Below are positions 24,299-35,200 of a stretch of DNA of 35,281 nt, piece after piece. Position 1 is the stretch's first letter. Each line of letters opens with the position of its first letter. The stretch lies in the NCBI GenBank assembly GCA_026196775.1, contig JAPHUD010000040.1, positions 1 through 35,281 of the forward strand, written 5' to 3'. A program made the position numbers and the translations under genes. The notes beneath the pieces were generated by a model. It did not search any database. It saw nothing but the letters and a program-made list of their open reading frames with translations, and was not told where the DNA came from. Origin of the DNA: Flavobacteriales bacterium (lineage in GTDB: Bacteria; Bacteroidota; Bacteroidia; Flavobacteriales_E; Vicingaceae).

Positions 24299-27200
24299 CT
24301 AATAATTTTTCAGTCTTTCTTTAATTTCAGCAATACGTTTTTCTTTATTGGCTCTACGTAAATTTTTGGCAGATTCTGTAAAGTAGCGATGAGCTTCTAA
24401 AAATTTTATTTGCAGTTCATCCCATTCTTTGTCGGAGTTAACCATACCTCTTTCCATTAGTTCTAGCTTAAGTTTGTCAGCGGTTTCGTGAAATTGGTCT
24501 CCACCTAAATAGTCTAAATCGGCATCACAAATAATTTGTTCTATATGATTTGATGGCTGATGAGGTATTTTTGTAACAGAAATCAATTTTTTAATCGTTT
24601 CTATTTGTTCCAAGGAATAACCAAACCTAGGCAATACCTCTACAGCTAATGCTGCTCCTATATCTTCATTTTTAGAATATTGTTTTATAAATCCAGCATC
24701 GTGATACAAAGCAGCAGTTTTTAATAAGAAGATATCATCACCTTCAACACCTTCCATCAGGGCTAAGCGTTCTACTGCAGCACAAACATCTTTAGTGTGG
24801 TTAATATCGTGATAGTGTAAGTTGTCGGGCAATTCTTTTTGTAGTCTTTTTAAGATGTATTTTTCAGCTTTACGGTAGTTAATGCTACTATAAATATGTA
24901 AATCTACATATTTTTGGAATAATTCATTTGGAATTATTCCTTCGCCATCAACAGAAAGCTCTGCTCTAATTCCATTAACAAAATACATGTCAATTAAGCC
25001 TTTATTTTTAGCTTTAATTTTTCCACGGTATTCGCAATTAAAGAATTCTTTGATATATTCATAAGTAGCTCCTGAGATGTTTACTTTACCAACTTCTCCG
25101 GCTTCTTCCATTCGGCTACCAATGTTTACACTGTCGCCCCAAATATCGTAAGCAAAACGTTTACTACCAATAACACCGGCAGTGATTTCTCCGGTATGGA
25201 TGCCAATTCGTAATCCCCATGGATGTTTACCTTGTTCCACTCTTTCGGGGTTATGTTTGGCAACAAATCGTTGAATTTCTAATCCTGCTAAAACAGTATC
25301 TATTGGGTTGCTTTTATTTCTTAGTGGAATACCACCGGCACACATATAGGCGTCTCCAATGGTTTTGATCTTTTCTACGTGGTATTTTTCAATGATGGCA
25401 TCAAAATTTACGAAATAATAATCTAGTTCTGCAACTAAATCTTGTGGCGAAATTTTCTCGGCAATTTTGGTAAAACTTTGAAAATCGGTAAACATAATGG
25501 AAGCTAACCTGTATTGTCTGGCAGTTGCTTTTCCTTTATTTTTTAGTTCAATAGCTATTTCTTCAGGAAGGATGTTGTACAAAAGTTCATCAGCCTTTTC
25601 CTTTTCTTTTTCTAACAGTTCTTTTTGAATTTCTATTTCTTCTTTTTGTTTGATTACCTCATGGGTTCTTTCTCTAACTTGTAATTCAAGTAATAGTTTC
25701 TGTGTTTTAATACGGTTAATTCTGGTAATGTAATAGGCATATATTAATAGTAGTATTAAAAGAATTACTATGGTTCTAAACCACCAAGTAGCCCAAAGTG
25801 GCGGCTCTACAATTACTTTAATTTGAGCTATTTCATCACTCCAAACGCCATCGCTATTGGCTACTTTTATTTTAAATAAATATTCTCCTGGATTAAGGTT
25901 AGTATAGTTGGCTCTTCTGTTATTATCAACATAAACCCAGTCTTCATTAAAGTTTTCAAGCATATAAGCATGCTTGTTTTTTAATGGGAAAGAGTAGTGG
26001 AGGGCGGCAAATTCAAATGAGATAACATTTTGCTTGTGTTTTAAAACGATGGCATCTAGCTCAGAGATGTGTTTGTTAAGGATAGAGTTTTCACCAATAT
26101 GAACGGGTTTATTAAATAAATAAAAGTTGGTAATAAGAGGAATAGCTTTGGTTCTATTAATTTTCACATCTTCAGGAAAAAAAGAGTTAAAACCATTTAT
26201 ACCGCCAAAATAAATCTCACCATAATGATTTTTAAAAAAAGCTCCTGTATTAAACTCGTTGCTTTGCAACCCATCACTCTCTTCAAAATTTCTGAAAAAC
26301 TTGGTGTGTGGATTAAAAAAGGAAATTCCTTTGTTGGTACTTATCCAAAGGTTATTGTTTTTATCGCCTAGAATTCCGTAAATTACATTGTTAGACAACC
26401 CTTCTTTTTCCGTAAAATGAGTAAAAGTTTCTGTTTTTGGATCAAACCTGTTGAGTCCACCACCAAAAGTGCCTATCCACAAAAAACCTTTTTTGTCTTC
26501 ATAAATAGAAAGCACAGAATTGTTATTGAGGCTGTTAATTTTATTTTCGGCTCTTTGGTATATTTTAAAAGAGAAACCGTTTTTATTTTCTTTCATATTA
26601 CAGAAACCACCACCATCAGTTCCTATCCACATAGAACCATTTTTTGTTTGTAGGATAACCCTTACCACATTGTTGGGTAAATCATTTTTTATATTTTCGG
26701 AGGCGGTTATGGTTTGGCAGGTTGTTCTATCTTCAGAAACAATTACAATACCTTCCTTGGTGCCTGCCCAAAGCCTGTTTTTATCATCTTCGGTAATGGT
26801 ATAAGTTCTGGCATTATGGAAGTTTTTTATTTTTAATTGAGCAATTTTATTGTTTTTAAAAGTAAAAATTCCGCCATCTGTACCCAAATAAATAATCCCT
26901 TTTTTATCTTGATAGATACTATAAATACCAATATTTTTAAGGTTGTTTTCTTGTGAAAAATCAGGTTTTAGATGAATTACTTTACCTTTAATGTTATCAA
27001 AAAAAGTAAGTCCTTGATCGGTTCCGACATATAGGTTTTCATCTCTATCTTGAAAAATAGACCAAACCATATTACTGCTAATGGTATTAGGTAGGTTAGG
27101 CCAATGTTGGTAATGTTTGAAAAATTGTTTTTGCTTGTCAAATTTATTTATTCCGGCTTGGGTTCCTATCCAAATAATTCCTGAACGGTCTTCTAAAATA

Positions 27201-28162
27201 GTATTTATTTTATTGGAACTAAGGCTTGTAGAAATGGTGGCACTATAAACATAATGGTCAACATTTTTTAATGATTTTAGTTTATATAAACCGTCAGTTT
27301 CAGTACCTATCCATAATATTCCGGCTTTATCTTCATAAAGTATTTTAATGATATTGTTTCCTATTAATTGGTCGAGTTCTTTGGGAATAGTTAGGCTGCT
27401 GTTTTGATGGTTGTAAAAATTGATGCCATTATTGGTGGCGATGGTAACAAATCCATGAATATCTTTATGTATATCCCATACGATATTGCTTTTTAATCTT
27501 GAGTTTTCTGAGGTATATTGGGTAAAATCTTTGGTATGGATATTATAAAGCAATAATCCATTATTTTCTGTGGCAATCATTAATACGTCTGGAGTTACAA
27601 AAACTAATTTTCTAATATTAAGTTTTTTAATATTAGTACTAAATGGGATGTTAATTTTTGAGATATGAAAATTTAGTGAATCTGTTTTTGATTTTGAAAG
27701 CTTGTATAACGATTGATCTGTTCCTATCCAAAGGCTTTTGTCATCTTCATTTTCTGTAATTGTCCAAACATTATGTTTCTTGGCATTTTTAGTTTTGTTT
27801 TCATTAAGGTAATGTGTAAAAGTTTGGTAATCTCTATTGAATAAATTTAGTCCGTTTTCTGTGCCTATCCATAGGTTACTATCACTATCTTCATAAATTA
27901 CATGAGCAAAACTGTTAGAAATAGTAGAACTATCTAATAAATCATGGGAAAAAACAGTAAATTCATAACCATTATATTGATTAAGCCCGTCTTGTGTTCC
28001 CATCCAAATTAAACCCTTATAATCTTGGATAATGCAGGTAACATCGCTTTGAGAAAGTCCGTCTTTGTAGTTAATTCTATCAAACTTTATATTGCTTTGT
28101 TGTGCCAAAACAAAAAGCGATAAACAGATAAAAAATAAAAGACTTCCAGCTTTTTTAAACAT
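24299..28162 (-). CDS. Propeller-Y_Y_Y transmembrane adenylate cyclase fused to HD phosphohydrolase
   Basis: 1287 residues. Signal peptide 1-20. Fourteen LWIGTxxGL-type Reg_prop motifs (starting near residues 53, 98, 145, 195, 239, 284, 330, 378, 425, 465, 511, 561, 605, 651) predict two seven-bladed propellers. A Y_Y_Y domain is at about 720-785, a membrane helix at about 795-812 and a coiled coil at 815-865. The class III cyclase domain (885-1065) keeps metal Asp893 (FTDF) and Asp937 (GDAY), the lysine of KIKTIGD with Asp1006 (YDIWGD), which favour ATP, and Asn1013/Arg1017 for catalysis. The C-terminal HD domain has YHDINHT (His1122), YHD (His1154, Asp1155) and DADLDYLG (1213-1220). It should sense an extracellular signal and make cAMP; the HD part may hydrolyse a nucleotide. 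Last gene of the T9SS surface operon. Confidence 0.93.
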   Translation of the reverse strand: MFKKAGSLLFFICLSLFVLAQQSNIKFDRINYKDGLSQSDVTCIIQDYKGLIWMGTQDGLNQYNGYEFTVFSHDLLDSSTISNSFAHVIYEDSDSNLWIGTENGLNLFNRDYQTFTHYLNENKTKNAKKHNVWTITENEDDKSLWIGTDQSLYKLSKSKTDSLNFHISKINIPFSTNIKKLNIRKLVFVTPDVLMIATENNGLLLYNIHTKDFTQYTSENSRLKSNIVWDIHKDIHGFVTIATNNGINFYNHQNSSLTIPKELDQLIGNNIIKILYEDKAGILWIGTETDGLYKLKSLKNVDHYVYSATISTSLSSNKINTILEDRSGIIWIGTQAGINKFDKQKQFFKHYQHWPNLPNTISSNMVWSIFQDRDENLYVGTDQGLTFFDNIKGKVIHLKPDFSQENNLKNIGIYSIYQDKKGIIYLGTDGGIFTFKNNKIAQLKIKNFHNARTYTITEDDKNRLWAGTKEGIVIVSEDRTTCQTITASENIKNDLPNNVVRVILQTKNGSMWIGTDGGGFCNMKENKNGFSFKIYQRAENKINSLNNNSVLSIYEDKKGFLWIGTFGGGLNRFDPKTETFTHFTEKEGLSNNVIYGILGDKNNNLWISTNKGISFFNPHTKFFRNFEESDGLQSNEFNTGAFFKNHYGEIYFGGINGFNSFFPEDVKINRTKAIPLITNFYLFNKPVHIGENSILNKHISELDAIVLKHKQNVISFEFAALHYSFPLKNKHAYMLENFNEDWVYVDNNRRANYTNLNPGEYLFKIKVANSDGVWSDEIAQIKVIVEPPLWATWWFRTIVILLILLLIYAYYITRINRIKTQKLLLELQVRERTHEVIKQKEEIEIQKELLEKEKEKADELLYNILPEEIAIELKNKGKATARQYRLASIMFTDFQSFTKIAEKISPQDLVAELDYYFVNFDAIIEKYHVEKIKTIGDAYMCAGGIPLRNKSNPIDTVLAGLEIQRFVAKHNPERVEQGKHPWGLRIGIHTGEITAGVIGSKRFAYDIWGDSVNIGSRMEEAGEVGKVNISGATYEYIKEFFNCEYRGKIKAKNKGLIDMYFVNGIRAELSVDGEGIIPNELFQKYVDLHIYSSINYRKAEKYILKRLQKELPDNLHYHDINHTKDVCAAVERLALMEGVEGDDIFLLKTAALYHDAGFIKQYSKNEDIGAALAVEVLPRFGYSLEQIETIKKLISVTKIPHQPSNHIEQIICDADLDYLGGDQFHETADKLKLELMERGMVNSDKEWDELQIKFLEAHRYFTESAKNLRRANKEKRIAEIKERLKNY

Positions 28163-28245
28163 AGGGTAAAGTTAGTTTAAAAACTTAATTTGTAAAAAAA
28201 GTTGGTATTTAATTTTATGAATAAAACTTTGACTGATATTATCAA

Positions 28246-30540
28246 TTACTTTATCTTAATAACTTTAAACTCAGTCCTTCTGTTTTTAGCTCTACCCTCA
28301 GGATTATCATCCCCATTAGGTAATTTGTTAGGAGCGATAGGGTGAGCTTTTCCATAGCCTTTGGCAATAATTCTTTTTTTCTCAATACCTTTAGAAAGGA
28401 TATATTCTACTGCAGCATCAGCTCTTTTTTGAGATAAATCTAGGTTAAATTTAGCACTACCAATATCATCGGTATGCGAACTTAATTCAACACCAATACC
28501 TTTATTTTTCTTAAGTATGGTAATTAGTTTGTCGAGTTCTTTTTTAGAAGCTTCGTTTATTTCGTAAGAATCGTAATCGTATAGAATTTTAGAGATGATG
28601 AAGTTTTCATTTTCGGCAATTTTAATTACTTCATCAATTTCGTTGATGAGGGTAATAATGGTTTTGTCGGAAGTTAGTCTGTGATATTTAAATTTACCAC
28701 CGGTTTTTTTGGCAGCATCTATTACTTTACCATTTTCATCTAAAACAATTACATTAAAATTACCATCACCTTCTTCAAGCATAAACATATAAACTTCATC
28801 TGGAGCAAGTTTGTCAAAAATAAACTTTCCATCTTTGTCAGTTCGAGCTTTTCCAATTACATTACCTTCTTCATCAAGAATTAGAATTTCCATTCCTTCA
28901 GAATAATCACCAGGTAATTTTTTATATACTTGACCATAAATATTGATGGTTAATAAACTTTCATCAACTTCTTCTAGCAATTCTAATTCATCATAATAGG
29001 TGTAAGGTAAAGCTTTAAAGGTAAATTTTCCTTTGCCTAATTTATTGGCTAAAATAACTTTTTCACCATTAGAATTGGTAATATAAAGCTTTGCTTGATC
29101 CAGCTTAGATTCATCAGACTCATCAATTTTTATGAGGTAATTTTCATCCAAGCTTAATTTATCAAATTTGAAATTACCATTTTTATCTGTAGTGGTAGAT
29201 TGAATAACTTGGTCATTTTCATCTAATAAGTCAATTTTTGTATTATCGGCAGATAATTTTCCATATTGAAGTACACCAGTTATGGCAGTTTTTTCAGTTA
29301 AACCTTCCCATTTAAAGCTGTAAATGTCGTCACTTCCAATACCTCCTGGTCTATTAGAAGAAAAGTATCCTGTATCCTTATCTTGAAAAGTAATTCCAAA
29401 ATCGTCAGCAGGAGAGTTGATAGGAGCTTTTAAATTTTCAGGGTTTCCTTGCGCTTTACCATTTTTAAACACAATAGAATAAATGTCTAAACCTCCATAG
29501 CCACCATGTCCATCTGAAGCAAAATAAAACAAGGTATCTTTTATATAAGGAAATACTTCATCTAATGCTGTGTTGATCTCTTTGCCTAAGTTTACTGGTT
29601 TTCCCCATTCTTCATCTGTTTTAGAACTCATGTACAAATCCATTCCGCCAAAACCTCCAGGCATGTTAGAGGTGAAAAATAATGTTTTTCCATCTTCAGT
29701 TATCCATGGGTGAGCAACAGAATAATTTTCGCTATTAAAAGGCATAGGCGTAATGTCCTTCCATTTATTACCTTTAGCAGATGCTTGATAAATTTTAGAA
29801 TGGTTGATTGATTTTTTTGATAACTCACCTTTTATTGAGCGAGTAAAATAAATAGTATTTCCATCTTTTGAAATAGAAACGGGACCATCATGATATTCAG
29901 TACTTAGTTGATTTGAGAACTCTTTTACTTTTTCAAAATTTTTTTCTTTTTTAGAATAAAAAATAGACAAATAAGGTCTGTTAGTTGAACTGTTAGTTTT
30001 TTCATTTACAAAGTCTACTTGTCTTTCAGAAATAAAAATAAGAGCATCCTGATAAACCAAAGCACAAAAATCTGAGTACTTAGAATTGATGTTTTCAACC
30101 AAATTTATTTCAAAAGCTTTATCTTCTTTTTCCCAAACGGTAATTTCTTCTATAGAATTCAGTAATACTTTTCCTAAAAAGCTGTTAGGTTCCTTTTCTA
30201 AAAATAATTTGAATTGTTTTTTTGCCTCAGTAGGCTTGTTATTGTTTTTTAATACCTGTCCATAGTGTAAATGGTCTGAAGCTAATACATTTCCAAGAGA
30301 AGTTGCTTTTTGATAATATTCTTCAGCTGCGGTATAATTTTTAAGTTTTTTATGAGAAAAAGCAATGTTTCTTAAAGCCTCAGCATTATTTGGGTCTTTT
30401 TTTAATGTTTTTTCGTAATATTTTATTGCTTCAGGGTAGTTGGTTAGCTCAAAATAGCCATTGGCTTTTTTAAGTTGAGCAAAACATGAAACAGTTATTA
30501 CTAAAAACGTTATAAAAGAAAAGTAATATTTTAAAATCAT
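28246..30540 (-). CDS. PorE-like OmpA family protein (TPR, PD40 propeller, CRD, OmpA_C)
   Basis: 764 residues. Signal peptide about 1-21 (cut after SCFA, or lipidation at Cys19 with a weak lipobox). TPR repeats cover about 22-135 and a PD40/WD40-like propeller about 160-410 (GNTIYFTR, GKTLFFTSNMPGG, YFSSNRPGG). Carboxypeptidase-regulatory-like repeats follow at about 418-640. An OmpA peptidoglycan-binding domain is at 645-764, with Asp691 in SHTDDIG and Arg706 in SQKRA as the likely diaminopimelate contacts. This domain order is that of PorE, the T9SS component tying the trans-envelope complex to peptidoglycan. Several paralogues usually exist, so this may be a dedicated partner of the adjacent PorP rather than the core PorE. 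It lies 12 bp after porP and 83 bp before the cyclase gene. Confidence 0.9.
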   Translation of the reverse strand: MILKYYFSFITFLVITVSCFAQLKKANGYFELTNYPEAIKYYEKTLKKDPNNAEALRNIAFSHKKLKNYTAAEEYYQKATSLGNVLASDHLHYGQVLKNNNKPTEAKKQFKLFLEKEPNSFLGKVLLNSIEEITVWEKEDKAFEINLVENINSKYSDFCALVYQDALIFISERQVDFVNEKTNSSTNRPYLSIFYSKKEKNFEKVKEFSNQLSTEYHDGPVSISKDGNTIYFTRSIKGELSKKSINHSKIYQASAKGNKWKDITPMPFNSENYSVAHPWITEDGKTLFFTSNMPGGFGGMDLYMSSKTDEEWGKPVNLGKEINTALDEVFPYIKDTLFYFASDGHGGYGGLDIYSIVFKNGKAQGNPENLKAPINSPADDFGITFQDKDTGYFSSNRPGGIGSDDIYSFKWEGLTEKTAITGVLQYGKLSADNTKIDLLDENDQVIQSTTTDKNGNFKFDKLSLDENYLIKIDESDESKLDQAKLYITNSNGEKVILANKLGKGKFTFKALPYTYYDELELLEEVDESLLTINIYGQVYKKLPGDYSEGMEILILDEEGNVIGKARTDKDGKFIFDKLAPDEVYMFMLEEGDGNFNVIVLDENGKVIDAAKKTGGKFKYHRLTSDKTIITLINEIDEVIKIAENENFIISKILYDYDSYEINEASKKELDKLITILKKNKGIGVELSSHTDDIGSAKFNLDLSQKRADAAVEYILSKGIEKKRIIAKGYGKAHPIAPNKLPNGDDNPEGRAKNRRTEFKVIKIK

Positions 30541-30552
30541 CTATCTTCGTTA

Positions 30553-31467
30553 TTAAAAATATCTAGGTGAAACAACTTGTGATTTATGCTTAAGAAAATC
30601 GTAGCCAATAAAAATTTCGTGAGAACCTCCGTTAGAAAGTTGTGTAGCGGTATAATCATAAGCGTAGCCTATTTTAAATTGGGAAGAGATGTTAAACTCT
30701 GTTAGGAAAATGAGTGTTTGACGAGAGGTTAGCGTTATACCGAATAGAAATTTATTATTAAACAACATACTGGCATTAATATCGAGAAAGCCTTGTTTGT
30801 TTTGACCTCTCATTATGGCAGAAGTTTTTAATGTAAGTTTTTCAGTTAAACCAAAAGCTCTACCAACTGTTGCTGTTCCGTTAATGTATTTTCTAGCAAC
30901 AGATGTTGCTGTATCAACAACAGAAAGTTTAAATTCGGGTTTATTGAGGTGGTCAAAAGAAATTCCTGCATAAAATTTATTGGTATTGTAATAAACTCCA
31001 AAATCGAAGTTGGGCAAAATAAAACTTTCGTTGGCGGTAGTTGGAATAGCATCATCTTGGTCACGGTATTCAATTTTAGCCCAATCATATTGATAATTTA
31101 AAATTCCACCACGCAATCCAAAAGCTAACTTCCCTTTGCCTAATTTAATTTTATAAGCATAAACCAAAGAGATATCTTGGGTAGTTCTTGGTCCAATTTT
31201 ATCATTAATTAACTGGAAACCCAATGCCATATTTTGGTTTTTTAATGGAGAATGAATAGACAAAACTTGTGTTGTGGGTGCCCCATCTAAACCAACCCAT
31301 TGACTTCTGTGGACAAGTACGCCACTAATAGCATCTCGGCTACCAGCATAACCGGGATTTACGCCTAAAGGGTTAAACATATATAAACTGTACTGAGGAT
31401 CTTGTTGAGCAAAACCCTGTAAGCTTATTATAAACGTTAGTATTAGTAGTGTTTTTTTCATTTTCAA
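30553..31467 (-). CDS. PorP/SprF family outer-membrane protein
   Basis: 304 residues. Signal peptide to FAQ at about 21, then QDPQYSLYMFNPLGVNPGYAGSR, the PorP/SprF hallmark, and a series of amphipathic beta strands ending GYDFLKHKSQVVSPRYF. It should form an outer-membrane beta-barrel. In Flavobacterium johnsoniae SprF is needed for export and attachment of SprB, which has a type B sorting domain, and PorP/SprF paralogues lie next to the cargo they serve. Here the gene directly upstream (21 bp) encodes a type B cargo, which fits. Translation may begin at either Met1 or Met3. Confidence 0.95.
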   Translation of the reverse strand: MKMKKTLLILTFIISLQGFAQQDPQYSLYMFNPLGVNPGYAGSRDAISGVLVHRSQWVGLDGAPTTQVLSIHSPLKNQNMALGFQLINDKIGPRTTQDISLVYAYKIKLGKGKLAFGLRGGILNYQYDWAKIEYRDQDDAIPTTANESFILPNFDFGVYYNTNKFYAGISFDHLNKPEFKLSVVDTATSVARKYINGTATVGRAFGLTEKLTLKTSAIMRGQNKQGFLDINASMLFNNKFLFGITLTSRQTLIFLTEFNISSQFKIGYAYDYTATQLSNGGSHEIFIGYDFLKHKSQVVSPRYF

Positions 31468-31488
31468 TTATTCATTATTAATTGTAAA

Positions 31489-32214
31489 TTACCTTGTTAT
31501 TTCTACCCAGCCTTTATAAATAGTTCCGTCTACATCAGCAATATAAAAATAAGTGGAACTTGAGAGTAAATCTCCTCCTTTATTACTTCCGTCCCAAACA
31601 ACTGTTGTATTATCGTAATTTTCTCCGTACCATACTTCTTCTCCCCAACGGTTAAATATTTTCACAACATTTTCAGGGAATTGGTCGATATTTTCTATAA
31701 TCCATACATCGTTTTTACCATCGTTGTTAGGTGTAATTCCAGAATAGAATTTTAATAAACAATCTTCATCATTATCAATTCCAACAGTAATTTGTGTGTT
31801 ATAAGAACAATTGTTTCCAGTAATTTCTACATTATAGGTTCCTGTGGAGAGCTTATCTGCTTCCCAAATGGTTACGCTGTCATCAATAGCCATAATAATC
31901 AATTGGTATGGGCCAGAACAGCCTAATACGTTAGAAATAAAAATTGAACCATTTTGAGCTCCTCTACACGATTCGTTAATTACTTCATAAGTAACAATAG
32001 AATCAGTAGTAGTTTCGGGTTGTTGAAAACCTTGTGTTAGAATTTTAGAGGTTGAAAATAGGGTTTGTACAGTAGCTTCTCCAATTGTGGAAGAAAGTGT
32101 AATGTTAGCACCTGTTTGATAGCCACCCGTAGTACCAATTACTTGACGTGAAATAGTGGTTTGGGCAGTTGCTCCTAAGGAGAATAAGATGAATAAGTAG
32201 AGTATTTTTTTCAT
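31489..32214 (-). CDS. Small SprB-like protein with T9SS type B (gliding-associated) C-terminal domain
   Basis: 241 residues. Signal peptide to TAQ at 18. A short N-terminal module (SSTIGEATVQTLFSTSKILTQGFQQP in segments, 41-66) is common in Bacteroidota surface proteins. A single SprB-type repeat follows at about 76-145 (ESCRGAQNGSIFISNVLGCSGPYQL, in part). The type B sorting domain covers about 154-241, with TPNNDGKND (161-169) and IFNRWGEEVW (186-195). It is predicted to cross the outer membrane by T9SS with the help of the adjacent PorP/SprF and remain at the surface. It lies 21 bp after the fibre gene. Its small size and single SprB-like repeat suggest a cap, anchor or adaptor rather than a long adhesin; that is inference. 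Confidence 0.92.
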   Translation of the reverse strand: MKKILYLFILFSLGATAQTTISRQVIGTTGGYQTGANITLSSTIGEATVQTLFSTSKILTQGFQQPETTTDSIVTYEVINESCRGAQNGSIFISNVLGCSGPYQLIIMAIDDSVTIWEADKLSTGTYNVEITGNNCSYNTQITVGIDNDEDCLLKFYSGITPNNDGKNDVWIIENIDQFPENVVKIFNRWGEEVWYGENYDNTTVVWDGSNKGGDLLSSSTYFYIADVDGTIYKGWVEITR

Positions 32215-32235
32215 TTTTAATGGATTAATCAGTTA

Positions 32236-35200
32236 TTAATCAGCTTTGTTTACAGTATAGGTTATTCTAACACCATATAATCTAATGTTACTTCCAGCAT
32301 TTCCTTCACTTTGAAATTTTAAATAGTAAGCATTTTGGTTGTTAACAGTATGATTGGTTGTAATAGATAACGCTTGAGGGGTAGTTGATGCTGAATTACC
32401 AGGTAATGTACCACTTCCAACTATTCCATAAGACCCAGTGGCCATGTAAATTGTGTATAAGTAAATTCGAGGTTGATAGGTAATAGTTCCGTCATTATCA
32501 TAGATATAAGCAGTAACATCAGTTATGACTGCATCATCAGGTAAATTTATCGGAGCTACAGCTATAGGATATGTTCCAGAGCCAGAACTCCATTGCCCAT
32601 AAATAAGATTTAATGAAGCATTCCATAAATCTAATCCTTCTCGTGTTCCTACAAATGAATTACCAGCAACAGAATAATAATGAGTTTTAGGAGTTTCGTA
32701 AGTGTATTCTCCATCTACTTCAATACTGCCACCACCATCAACATCTAGTTTTTGAGACGGTGTAGATGTTCCGATACCAACATTACCTGCTTGGTTGATA
32801 AACATTCTTACATTTGATAATGTTGTGGTTGATGTTGCTGAATTATCGGTTGTAAATGCAATACCATCGTAACCTGAAACTACTAATCCATCAGAAAATC
32901 CAGTTCCTCCTGAACTATGGTCATAAGTAACAATTCCTAGATGAAACGGACGAGCTATTGTAGTGTAACCCTCTCTAAAAGCTAAACCACCAATATTACC
33001 AGTACTACTGGCTGCGTTTATCATTATACCATTAGTTCCTCCAATATGTAAATTCATTGTGGGAGTTGTTGTTCTAATACCTACATTGCTATTTCCAGTA
33101 ATTCTCATCACTTCATTAAGGTTTGAAGAATTTCTGGTCATAAATACCATATCACCTTGAACGGATCCAATTGTATGATTAACATTTTGAACAACAATTT
33201 TACCCATTTCAGCACTTGCTGAATTTGATAGCATGGTTGTAAAAGCAATACTAGAAAAATTATTTGGAGTCATATCTGTATTGAACAATCTCAAAGCTGT
33301 TTCTGGAGAACCTCCATAGGCATTTAGTGTTGTTGATGTATTTGTTCCTTGTATATGTAGGGCAACATTTGGTGCAGATGTTCCTATACCTACATTACCA
33401 CTGTTATTGTTGTAAATATCAGTACCATTTAGACTCCATAATGCAGTAGGTAAAGTAAGTACAGTATTAGGGTCAGTCCATGTCATTGTTCCATTAGCAT
33501 CTGATACTGGGATATAACCGTTGGTAGCCCCGTTTCTCATGGTGATTTTCCCATGAACATCTAATGCAGAGTGGAAAGCATTCCCTCCAATTCCTACTTG
33601 TCCTGAAGGATTTATATTAAAAGGTTGAAGAGAGTTAGTAGCATTTTCTATTCTAAAAGTCCCTGATTCATTAGAAAGTAATACGTATTGATTCATACTT
33701 TCCATGACAAAGGCAGCACCATTTGTTGGGACAACTTCTTTCAACATCATTACAGCAGAAGCATTTTCTTCTACGTGAAGTTTAGCTAAAGGAGTAGAAG
33801 TACCAATACCAACATTACCTGCTGTGTTAATTCTCATCCTTTCGGTATTTTGTGTGCCAATTACCAAATCACTAACGGAGTTAATAAAAGAATTACCAGG
33901 AAAAAGACTATAACTTGTATTTGCATATCCTATGAATAGCATTTCAGCTGCTAAATTATCTTGAAATGAAATTGAGGAAGGACCAGAAACATTTGTGTTC
34001 TCTATTTTTGTAATATGTCCTGTTACATTATTGGTTATATGAAGTTTGTTTGTTGGGTTAACGGTTCCAATACCAACATTATCTCCAATTATTGCAGGGT
34101 GTAAAGTTGTACCTGTTTTTGTCCAAGGAGAAGATGGTAAGGTAACAGTATTACCATTAGAGATTGAAAGTATATTAGCATTAATAGATAATGTTTGAGC
34201 ATCTGTATTATCTAAATAAGGAGATAAATCTACTGGAGTTGGGTCGTTGGTTAATGATAAGGTGTTTCCTGTTAAAGATAAATCTTGATTATCAGTTAAA
34301 ACACCATTTACACCAAGAGGATTAGCTGCAGTTCCATTTCCGTTTAGTGTTGCATCTGAAATTACAACTTGTGTACCCCAGTTGTCGTTACCTAACCCGA
34401 GTGTATTTGGATCTGTCCATTTTGCTTGACCAGTTCCATCATTAGCTAAAATCCAGTTGGTATTTAAAAAATTATTTCCAAGAACATATAAAGAATCTGT
34501 TAAAAAAGACCCTGAATTAGCGTTGATAATTGGACCTGTAGAGGAGTAATTATAAATAGTGTCTGTGTTGTTATATATAGCAGTTTGTGCCTGATTGGCA
34601 ATTTTTTGAGCTTGATTTGCGATAACTAAAGTTTGATTAACTATTGTACTATCAGAGTTTATAAAAATATGACCATCTGTGACACCATTTATTACAGATA
34701 AGGTTTTATTCGAAGGGGAATAACCTATATAAGCATTTGAATTACTGCCATTAACAAAAGCGACTCCCGAAGATCCAGTTGTGTTTGCATTTATAACAGA
34801 AACTACTGCTATATTAGGATCGTTACCAATAAAACTTGCAATTGTAGAGTCGGTTGAAGCAACTGTAAGCTTACTTAAAGATAAGGTTGAACCTATACTT
34901 ACATTTCCTGAGTTGGAGTTGTTATTATTATAAATAGTATTTCCTGATTGAGACCAAAACCCTGCAGAACCAACATTTCCTGAGACTAAGGTGTCCCAAG
35001 TTGTGCCGTTATAAATGTAAGAGGTATTATTAGTAGAGTGATAAAATGCATCATTTTCATTGTTAGGTGCAGGAGGGAAGTTAGTTCCATTTCCTAACCA
35101 ATTTACACCTAAACCTGTTGCACCACTATCTCCATTACAAACATAGTAAGTAAAATCAATTTCAAGTGGTTGAAGAATATTGTCTCCATTATCATCAGTA

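Noticed and set aside
28154-28174. Promoter for the cyclase gene (TAACTTTA at 28167-28174, minus strand)
   Set aside because: It ends 5 bp before the start codon, so transcription would begin within the ATG, and the match is imperfect.
32224-32243. Direct repeat ATTAATCAG (two copies) as a regulatory site
   Set aside because: Short, AT-rich and overlapping the fibre gene stop codon; no second locus or promoter supports a function.
32236-33942. ATG at 33942 as start of the fibre gene
   Set aside because: The frame continues without a stop to the right edge and contains further VGIGT-type repeats, so this Met is internal.
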